A stretch of DNA of 5,289 nucleotides from Verrucomicrobiales bacterium (GTDB taxonomy: Bacteria > Verrucomicrobiota > Verrucomicrobiia > Limisphaerales > UBA1100): NCBI GenBank assembly GCA_003517285.1, contig DPAW01000337.1:1-5289 (forward strand). The letters are read 5' to 3'. This document shows, piece by piece, positions 1 to 5,289 of this stretch. Positions within the stretch are counted from its first letter, which is position 1. Each line of letters begins with the position of its first letter. Below the pieces are notes generated by a model, which worked only from the letters and a program-made list of their open reading frames with translations, had not been told where the DNA came from and searched no databases. The position numbers were made by a program, and so were the translations under genes.

Positions 1-1182
1 AACACATACTCGCTAACAAGGGCATCCTGGAATCCGTATGGAAATATCTTCTCCTGGAGGCAAATGGAAGAACAGGAGGGGCAGAAACCCAGTCCGAGAA
101 CTCGGTCCATGTTCTACTGGCCCGGCAAGGGGACCCATCTCAGTGTCAGCAAGGGGCGAACGGCAACGACGGGTATGCAGTACTTTCACGAGCCGGCGAC
201 GCACAACAACAATGCCCATATGGAGTACGTATGGAAGACAAAGTGCCTGAGCTACGATGGGAAGACGGTGCGTTGGATTGTGGATGGCCAGCTTGAACGG
301 GAAGAACCTGCGACGATCTATACGGAGCCGGCGAAACCGGACCAAAAACCGAGACAGGTCCCTCTCACCATCGGTGGCAAAAGCCGTGAAGGCAAATCAG
401 CTGCCGCGGTCCTCAACTACGTGACGATCTATGACAAGGCGTTCAGCGTGGCGGAACTGGAGAAGGCGACAACGGTCGTCAAACGCGAGCCGCTGAAAGG
501 CAAACCGATTGTCGACGTGGATTTCGGCAAGCTCAAGCCCGGCAGCTTGGTCTATAGCATCAAGAATGCCGGCACCTTGGGCGGCGAGTTCCGTAGCCCC
601 GACGCAGCAGAAGCGGCTGCCCGGAAAGAACCCCGGGAGTATGCCCCAACGGTGAAGACCGAAGACGGTGTGCGTGTGGTGGCGTTCGACGGCAAGGACA
701 ACTTCCTGGAATCGGATGAGACCGCCCAGCGGACGATGACCGACAACGAACCGTTTACCTTCGCGGCGTTTATCAAGCCGGGCAAAAATGGTGAGCGTCC
801 GGCGCTTCTGACAGTGTCTGAAAAAGCGGGATTCGGCTACAGCAACGGTGGCATGAAGGTGGAAGGACTGCGGCGGCAATCGCGTGACAATAAACGGCCC
901 GGGCAGTCCGGTGTGAAGGTCGGTCCGTGGGTGCACGTCGCCTGTGTCTACGAAGGCACGCGCAAACCGTCACACATCTACGTCGATGGCAAGCGGGTCA
1001 ACTCGGTCTACTGGTCGGCGTACTTTGCGAGGCCCGATTTTAAGATGAAAATCGGTAAGGAGTTTGGCGGCGGCATTGCCCGGATGCAGATGTGGCGTGG
1101 TGTGAAGAGCGCCGAAGAGATCGCAGCCATGGCCAAAGCCGCGCATGGGCGGGTGGTGCTTGAAGAGAAGGTGGAGAACTAA
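1..1182 (+). CDS. LamG-domain (concanavalin-like) protein, 3' part of the gene
   Basis: The frame is already open at base 1 and ends at TAA 1180-1182, leaving 393 visible residues, so the true start lies upstream. The ATG at 64 is not a credible start: in-frame residues before it (SWNPYGNIFSW) look like a beta-strand of the same domain, and it lacks a good ribosome binding site. Two LamG_3-like beta-sandwiches are visible. The first ends around residue 150, with the DGKTVRWIVDG hairpin (about 87-96) and the closing strand-helix LNYVTIYDKAFSVAEL (138-153). The second starts near PIVDVDFG (169-176) and has the family hallmarks WVHVACVYEG (310-319), IYVDGKRVN (326-334) and a final MQMWRGVKSAEEI segment. 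Such domains usually bind carbohydrate or protein in secreted or surface proteins. No catalytic motif is visible, but the missing N-terminus may hold an enzyme or signal peptide. Substrate unknown. It is followed 19 bases later by the giant peptidase-like gene, probably in one operon. Confidence 0.85.
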   Translation, partial: NTYSLTRASWNPYGNIFSWRQMEEQEGQKPSPRTRSMFYWPGKGTHLSVSKGRTATTGMQYFHEPATHNNNAHMEYVWKTKCLSYDGKTVRWIVDGQLEREEPATIYTEPAKPDQKPRQVPLTIGGKSREGKSAAAVLNYVTIYDKAFSVAELEKATTVVKREPLKGKPIVDVDFGKLKPGSLVYSIKNAGTLGGEFRSPDAAEAAARKEPREYAPTVKTEDGVRVVAFDGKDNFLESDETAQRTMTDNEPFTFAAFIKPGKNGERPALLTVSEKAGFGYSNGGMKVEGLRRQSRDNKRPGQSGVKVGPWVHVACVYEGTRKPSHIYVDGKRVNSVYWSAYFARPDFKMKIGKEFGGGIARMQMWRGVKSAEEIAAMAKAAHGRVVLEEKVEN

Positions 1183-1189
1183 CGTTTCA

Positions 1190-1196
1190 GAAAGGA
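1190..1196 (+). promoter_or_regulatory. Ribosome binding site for the giant downstream gene
   Basis: GAAAGGA lies 5 bases before the ATG at 1202, a normal Shine-Dalgarno-like core and spacing. It supports that ATG as the start over the in-frame ATG at 1226, which would remove most of the signal peptide. The whole gap between the genes is 1183-1201; it has no room for a terminator plus promoter, and none is visible. Confidence 0.7.
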
Positions 1197-1201
1197 TAAA
1201 C

Positions 1202-1267
1202 ATGAATTATCGACAACTAATATTGATGGGCTCCCTTGTGGGCCTGGCTGCTTCCGGAGTCATTGCG
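1202..1267 (+). other. Sec signal peptide of the giant protein
   Basis: Residues 1-22 have a short N-region with Arg4, a hydrophobic core (LILMGSLVGLAASG) and a VIA cleavage box before the acidic EELDEK. Cleavage is expected after Ala22. There is no Cys at +1, so it is not a lipoprotein signal, and there is no twin arginine. It predicts export of the whole protein across the inner membrane. Confidence 0.85.
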
Positions 1268-4200
1268 GAAGAACTGGACGAGAAACTCGCCAGGGAAGCC
1301 CCCCTGTTCGAACGGGCGAAAATGCGAGGTCGCGTCCTCGACGAGGTCTCGCGCGATGTGATTAAGCAAACCCCGGGGGACGGGTATCAGTCCCGCGTCG
1401 TAGAATGGTGGCCCAAGAAAGGCGTCGATATTGTCGAGGAACCCGAAGGCGAACCCCGCACGTGGACGATCCGTCCCGAAAGTATGACCGTGGAGGATAG
1501 AAAGACGGCCAAATGGTGGCCGCGCGCGCTGCGCGGGAAGACCCAATTCAAAGCGCATCTCTTGGGGTTCCGGGGCATTGGATCGGCTCAAGACCCGTGG
1601 GGAGACGATGTAACCAAGCCCATCGCGCCGGCGGTCGTGTTGCGTTTGCCCGATGGTCGCAAACGATGCTTCGTTCGAGGTTCTTTTACCGATGAAGACG
1701 AGAAATACATTATCGATCTGTACGAAGAACAGATGAAGGTCTTGCGCGACAACACCTTTGAAGAAGGGTTTGAACGGGTTGCAGCCTCTCACAACTTGCA
1801 GGAAGAAATTTCCGACAATCCACTGTACACTCCGGGAACTACGCACATTAGCAGCAAGCATTTTACCGCGACGCTCGGCAGCGAACCGCCTGATGATGGA
1901 TATGGGTCCAAATGGCTGATTGCCGATGATAAAGAACGGGCTGCTCTCAATCGAAAACTCATTATGCGTGGGTGGGAGGACTGGTGGGCGTATCTCGAAC
2001 ATGGGGGAAATCTGATGTTCTACTCGGAGAAGCTGGGCCCGAAATACAAGTATCGTTTTCTTATCGGGGGGACCAGGAAAGATGGGAAAACCCTGGGCCG
2101 TGGATTCGGTGGCGGTTACGGCGCCAGCAGTGGCGGAGACGGATCGTGGGCGGGATTGTACCACGAATGGGGTCACGGGATTTCGCTCGGAAACAAAATG
2201 GAACTCGGTGGTGGAGAGACGCTGGCTGATACGGGCCAAATCATTGGCGATCCGAATAACGTACACAAATGCATGTTCCAGGTGATTAAACCGTGGAAGA
2301 ACATGTTCTGGGGATGGTACCCCGGCGCCTATGCCTGGACGGTCATCGGCGATGACCCCAACTGGGGGTATGTGTTCCCCTTCGCGGTGACGCCCATGAT
2401 GTCCGATAGAGAATCAACGCCCATGCACGTGATCGCCCGTGTGGGGGAAGAACGCGGTATCTTTAAAGATGGAATTCGCGAAACGGGCGATTTGCTCGGT
2501 CAGGTCGGTGCTCGCTTTGCCGAGTTTGACAACGAACTGGAGATGGGGCTGCGGGGAAAATTCGGCTTTCCGACGCGCGTGGAACTTCTAGAAATCGATC
2601 GCGAAAACCGTCGCTATCGTTGCGATCCCAAATGGTCGCCCGAAGCCTTCGGTGTCAACCTCGTCCGTTTGGTTCCCGATCAAGGAGCCAAGGAGCTGAC
2701 GGTGGATTTCCAAGGGCACTACGATGCGAAGACTTACAGCGATTGGCGGGTGTGTATCGTCGCCGTCGATCAAGATGGTAAGTGTCGCTATTCGCCCCTC
2801 TGGAACAAAGGAACGATGACGTTGAAGACCCAGCCTGGTGATCTGCGCTACTGGTTGACCGTCACGGCGACACCCACGGCCTTGAGTCCGACCACGGGTG
2901 GGGGACTTTACCAGGCGGCTGGTGTGGTGTATCAGGGCGGGTTTGGCTATCGCTATCCCTACGACGTGGCCTTGAAAGGATGTCGTGCCGGATCGCCTCA
3001 TACCACGCCCCTTGACGATGAAACTCTCGGGCAGGCCGGATTGAAAGCGGGTCGTAATCCTGGAGAGGGACTCAATACTGCTGCCATTCCCGTCACCGAT
3101 CCTGAACAACGCCAACACGTCGAAGAAGTATTGGCTGTCATGGCGGAAGAGGAATCTCGATATGGTCAAGCGGCAGAATGGCATCTCAAGAATATGAAAG
3201 GCAAACGCCATCCCAACGGAGGCGGCTGGGTGGCCGATACGGCTACGGTAGATGAGACCGCCTATGTCGGTCCCCACGCGATGGTGCTGGACGAGGCGAA
3301 GGTGTTAGACGATGCCGTCATCGAAGACTATGTGATTGTCTACGGAAATGCCATTTTCAGAGACAATGCGCGTGCCTACGGAAAATTGGCGGTGGAAGAA
3401 GGTGTGTTCAGCAAAGATGCGCGAATGTATATCCGAAATGAAAAAAAGTGGAGCACGCAACAGGTGACGGTGCATGCCGATTCCGATGCGCCACAAAAAC
3501 GGCATGCACAACTGATGAAGGCGCCTCCGATGCAGGCGAACTTTGATATCGTTCAGGCTGAGACTTCGCTCTTGGAAGATCACTTCAACGAACGATCGGG
3601 AACAATCTATGGTTCGCACCGTGATGATCGAATCTTCTTCGATGGCGTCCTGATTGGAAATCCAGGATTCACCTATGACGGTGTCGAAACCGGGGCGGTG
3701 ACGTTTAACGGAAAAGACCAATGGGCCGAAATGCCCGGAGAGCTGGCCGATCTGGAAACAATCACTGTGGACGTGCGGTTCAAGGTCGATTCGGCCAAAC
3801 AACAAACCGTGTGGATGTTCGGTAACGATGCTGTCAGCCAGTTGTCGTTATCGGTGGCCGGTGGTGAACTGGTGCTGCTGGGACGCGGCGGCGGGAAACG
3901 TGCCGACTGTCGCGGCGGCAAGGTGCTTGCCAACCAATGGACCACCGTTCGCGCAGAACTGGATGGTCAAACCATGAAGCTCTTCCAGGACGGGAAAAAT
4001 ATCGTCGAAGTGAAGACCGCTTTCCGCGCTTCCGATGCGTTTACTCCCGGGAAGGTGAGAATCGCCACACTGGGCGCCGGATTTGGCGGAGCGACCCCGC
4101 TGGCCGGTGCGGTGGATCATCTTCGCTTCTTCACCGAAGTGCTCGATGATTTTGAGGCCACTGAAATTCCGCTGGTGAATCCGCGTCACCTGTGCCCGAA

Positions 4201-5289
4201 ATTCCTGGCGCGGTTCGAGGCGAGGTACCCCGATTTTCATACAAAGCGCATCTTTTTCGAACAGCGTAAAACGTGGACCCATCCCTTGTACCTGTATTAC
4301 AAGAAGTTTAAGGAGGGGCTGAAATCCCGAACGGAAGTTCTTGCGATGATGGCCGGGGATCGTGTGGCGGAGATGGAAAGGGAGATCGCTTCGTTAAAAC
4401 AACGTCGCCATGAAATCGATCAGGAAATGAATGAAGCAAGGCAAAACGATCAAGCGCACAAGGAACGGGAGAAGCAATTGCGTCCCCAAATGCATGAACT
4501 CCACAAAAAACGCGAAGCGATCCTGATGGCCAATGCCAAATTTAAGGAAGCGCGCAAGAGAGACGAATCGTTGAGGCGGGAAATCCAGGAGTTTCGCAAG
4601 AAGGCCGAGGAGGAACTCAAGAAAACCCCCGCGTATTCCAAGTTGCTGGAGAATATCACGACGCAGCAGAAGGCGGTGAATGCGATGAAACCAGGAAGTG
4701 CCGAAAGGGAGAAGGAACAGAAGCGGCTAAATGAATTGCATGGTCAAAGGAATCGCATGGTTGAAGATCGACAGTGGGCGTACCCCGGGGCCACAAAACT
4801 CCAAAAGGAGCAATTCGGACTCCGTCAAGTGAGCAATCAATTGTGGAGTAGCATTGTGGAAACGAGCGAGTGGAAAGAGGTAGACGGAAAATATAAGGAA
4901 CTGGAAAAACAAATCCGCTATCAACCCGATCCGAAGTTCGCTCGAGAGCAAAAACAGATTGCCGGGCAGATTCAGAAAATGGAAAAGGAACTCGAACTGT
5001 TGCATGAATCCGCTGCCGCCGAGGCCAACCCCTTGGAAGCGCAATTACTTCAATCATCGAGCTACTGGGGGCGATCCTATCATAATACGATTGCCCATAA
5101 GGTGTTGCCGGGGATGCTCCCGGAAGCGCCGGACGACGTTGGCCAATTGAATAAAGCCAAGGTGCTGCAAAACCGTCCCTGGCCAAGCACCGTCGATTGG
5201 GATGGGCGCGCCCCCTATGAATATGACAAGGAAGTGATCGCCCAACCCGTTATGCAACACTACCTCAAACGGATGAAACCGTGGATGTA
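1202..5289 (+). CDS. Giant secreted multidomain zinc-metallopeptidase-like protein (3' end outside window)
   Basis: The frame runs from ATG 1202 to the window end without a stop: 1362 codons, C-terminus missing. The start has a signal peptide and a ribosome binding site. Domain order: Sec signal 1-22; unrecognised region about 23-216 with Trp pairs (EWWP, KWWP) and a hairpin-helix near 143-180; peptidase-like domain about 217-450 with HEWGH at 321-325 and candidate third zinc ligand Glu339 in GGGETLAD; beta-sandwich about 480-590 (FGVNLVRL, SDWRVCIVAVDQDG, YPYDVALKG); polar linker 600-676; hexapeptide beta-helix 677-742; LamG domain 781-986; coiled coil 1053-1275; unidentified region from 1288. 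The HExxH plus following beta-sandwich most resembles DUF6055/Svx-AvrXca-type secreted proteins by my recollection; an M60-like peptidase (HExxH-X8-28-E) is the alternative. Likely role: zinc-dependent cleavage of an extracellular protein or glycoprotein. Substrate, activity and anchoring are inferred, not shown. Probably co-transcribed with the LamG gene upstream. Confidence 0.85.
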   Translation, partial: MNYRQLILMGSLVGLAASGVIAEELDEKLAREAPLFERAKMRGRVLDEVSRDVIKQTPGDGYQSRVVEWWPKKGVDIVEEPEGEPRTWTIRPESMTVEDRKTAKWWPRALRGKTQFKAHLLGFRGIGSAQDPWGDDVTKPIAPAVVLRLPDGRKRCFVRGSFTDEDEKYIIDLYEEQMKVLRDNTFEEGFERVAASHNLQEEISDNPLYTPGTTHISSKHFTATLGSEPPDDGYGSKWLIADDKERAALNRKLIMRGWEDWWAYLEHGGNLMFYSEKLGPKYKYRFLIGGTRKDGKTLGRGFGGGYGASSGGDGSWAGLYHEWGHGISLGNKMELGGGETLADTGQIIGDPNNVHKCMFQVIKPWKNMFWGWYPGAYAWTVIGDDPNWGYVFPFAVTPMMSDRESTPMHVIARVGEERGIFKDGIRETGDLLGQVGARFAEFDNELEMGLRGKFGFPTRVELLEIDRENRRYRCDPKWSPEAFGVNLVRLVPDQGAKELTVDFQGHYDAKTYSDWRVCIVAVDQDGKCRYSPLWNKGTMTLKTQPGDLRYWLTVTATPTALSPTTGGGLYQAAGVVYQGGFGYRYPYDVALKGCRAGSPHTTPLDDETLGQAGLKAGRNPGEGLNTAAIPVTDPEQRQHVEEVLAVMAEEESRYGQAAEWHLKNMKGKRHPNGGGWVADTATVDETAYVGPHAMVLDEAKVLDDAVIEDYVIVYGNAIFRDNARAYGKLAVEEGVFSKDARMYIRNEKKWSTQQVTVHADSDAPQKRHAQLMKAPPMQANFDIVQAETSLLEDHFNERSGTIYGSHRDDRIFFDGVLIGNPGFTYDGVETGAVTFNGKDQWAEMPGELADLETITVDVRFKVDSAKQQTVWMFGNDAVSQLSLSVAGGELVLLGRGGGKRADCRGGKVLANQWTTVRAELDGQTMKLFQDGKNIVEVKTAFRASDAFTPGKVRIATLGAGFGGATPLAGAVDHLRFFTEVLDDFEATEIPLVNPRHLCPKFLARFEARYPDFHTKRIFFEQRKTWTHPLYLYYKKFKEGLKSRTEVLAMMAGDRVAEMEREIASLKQRRHEIDQEMNEARQNDQAHKEREKQLRPQMHELHKKREAILMANAKFKEARKRDESLRREIQEFRKKAEEELKKTPAYSKLLENITTQQKAVNAMKPGSAEREKEQKRLNELHGQRNRMVEDRQWAYPGATKLQKEQFGLRQVSNQLWSSIVETSEWKEVDGKYKELEKQIRYQPDPKFAREQKQIAGQIQKMEKELELLHESAAAEANPLEAQLLQSSSYWGRSYHNTIAHKVLPGMLPEAPDDVGQLNKAKVLQNRPWPSTVDWDGRAPYEYDKEVIAQPVMQHYLKRMKPWM
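1850..2875 (+). other. Peptidase-like module: HExxH domain plus C-terminal beta-sandwich
   Basis: Residues about 217-558. It opens with SSKHFTATLG (217-226), followed by a helical stretch (RALNRKLIMRGWEDWWAYLE), a strand (KYRFLIGG), a glycine-rich stretch (about 299-318) and the active-site helix GLYHEWGHGISLG (318-330). His321 and His325 would bind zinc and Glu322 would be the general base. Glu339, 14 residues after His325 and in an E-x-x-x-D arrangement with Asp343, is the best candidate third ligand; Glu334 is an alternative. The later strands include FGVNLVRLVP (483-492), DWRVCIVAVDQDG (514-526) and YWLTVTATP (550-558), a pattern I associate with the sandwich that follows the peptidase-like part in DUF6055 proteins. 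All expected catalytic residues are present, so it could be active. Family assignment is from memory only. Confidence 0.6.
3230..3427 (+). repeat. Left-handed beta-helix: 11 tandem hexapeptide repeats
   Basis: Residues 677-742 split without gaps into 11 hexads of the form [V/I/A/F]-x-[D/E/G]-x-[A/V]-x: VADTAT, VDETAY, VGPHAM, VLDEAK, VLDDAV, IEDYVI, VYGNAI, FRDNAR, AYGKLA, VEEGVF, SKDARM. The last three are weaker. This is the hexapeptide pattern of left-handed beta-helices, here about 3.5 turns with no loop insertions. The usual acyltransferase catalytic parts and the three histidines of gamma carbonic anhydrase are not visible, so a structural or trimerising role is more likely. The repeat is at protein level; the DNA is not a simple tandem repeat. 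Confidence 0.8.
3542..4159 (+). other. LamG / concanavalin-like domain of the giant protein
   Basis: Residues about 781-986. The domain has the expected strand order: AVTFNGKDQWAEMPG (832-846), TITVDVRFKV, a central WTTVRAELDG (913-922), KLFQDGKNIVEV (926-937) and a closing AGAVDHLRFFTEVLDDFE (968-985). The same elements occur in the second LamG domain of the upstream gene (FDGKDNFLESDE, WVHVACVYEG, IYVDGKRVN), so the two neighbours share a domain type. It is likely a carbohydrate- or protein-binding module rather than an enzyme. Confidence 0.75.
4358..5026 (+). other. Long charged coiled-coil / helical-hairpin region
   Basis: Residues about 1053-1275 are dominated by Glu, Lys, Arg and Gln with regularly spaced Leu, Ile and Met (for example VAEMEREIASLKQRRHEI and EKQIRYQ), and have few Pro or Gly until breaks near 1165, 1199 and 1238. 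The breaks suggest a continuous coiled coil (about 1053-1140) followed by shorter helical hairpins. It lies outside the cell envelope if the signal peptide works as predicted. Likely roles are oligomerisation, spacing or envelope contact. Confidence 0.75.
5063..5289 (+). other. Unidentified C-terminal region, cut by the window end
   Basis: Residues 1288-1362 leave the coiled-coil composition and become aromatic- and proline-rich (YWGRSYHNTIAHKVLPGM, NRPWPSTVDWDGRAPYEYD, HYLKRMKPWM). This looks like the start of a folded segment rather than a tail, but I do not recognise it. No stop is reached, so its length and any sorting or anchoring signal are unknown. Confidence 0.5.

Noticed and set aside
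64..66. ATG at 64 as the true start of the first gene
   Set aside because: The frame is open upstream to base 1 with plausible domain sequence; starting here would cut a LamG domain in the middle and leave no signal peptide.
3..296. A second plus-strand frame open from the window start to TGA 294-296, possible frameshift in the first gene
   Set aside because: Its beginning looks mildly coding, but frame 1 has LamG-like strands already from SWNPYGNIFSW and continues unbroken into the clear domain, so no frameshift is needed.
1520..1536. GC-rich inverted repeat CCGCGC-GCGCT-GCGCGG as a terminator
   Set aside because: It sits inside the giant coding region and has no following T-tract; it encodes PRALRG and is explained by codon choice.
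2162..2230. Thermolysin (M4) or metzincin peptidase
   Set aside because: The metzincin pattern HExxHxxGxxH is absent (HEWGHGISLGN), and the third-ligand spacing and surrounding sequence do not match the thermolysin family.
1217..2266. Long minus-strand open frame (349 codons)
   Set aside because: It lies entirely opposite the giant plus-strand gene, has no ribosome binding site or recognisable domain, and the plus frame shows a signal peptide, HExxH motif and domain structure here.
3230..3427. Gamma-class carbonic anhydrase or hexapeptide acyltransferase
   Set aside because: Only about 3.5 turns, a single histidine (VGPHAM), no loop insertions and no catalytic motif; a structural beta-helix fits better.
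2588..3805. Minus-strand open frames at 2588-3277 and 3305-3805
   Set aside because: They are shadows of the plus-strand frame, which shows the beta-sandwich, hexapeptide helix and LamG domain across this stretch; the translated minus sequences show no family pattern.

Overview
The window holds two plus-strand genes and almost nothing else. Both run off an edge of the window. The first (1-1182) is the 3' part of a gene for a protein built of laminin-G/concanavalin-like (LamG) beta-sandwich domains. After a 19-base gap with a good ribosome binding site, a very long reading frame opens at 1202 and stays open to the last base (1362 complete codons, no stop). Reading that frame codon by codon is the key to the window: it is one giant exported protein, and the long minus-strand frames opposite it are shadows.

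The giant protein reads, in order: Sec signal peptide (residues 1-22); an unrecognised N-terminal region (about 23-216); a zinc-metallopeptidase-like domain with HEWGH at 321-325; a beta-sandwich (about 480-590) whose layout resembles what I remember of DUF6055/Svx-type secreted peptidases; a polar, partly helical linker; a short left-handed beta-helix made of 11 hexapeptides (677-742); a LamG domain (about 781-986); a long charged coiled coil (about 1053-1275); and the start of a further region (1288 onward) cut by the window end.

The organism is probably a bacterium of the Planctomycetota-Verrucomicrobiota-Lentisphaerota group. This is an inference from style: moderately GC-rich DNA, giant exported multidomain proteins, and several LamG_3-type domains in neighbouring genes. 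No marker gene fixes the taxon.

The two genes are closely spaced with no visible terminator or promoter between them, so they are probably co-transcribed. A reasonable but unproven reading is a secreted or cell-surface pair. The LamG domains would bind glycan or protein, the peptidase domain would cut a protein or glycoprotein, and the beta-helix and coiled coil would act as spacer, oligomerisation or anchoring parts. I saw no RNA gene, CRISPR array, insertion sequence, or nucleotide repeat array.
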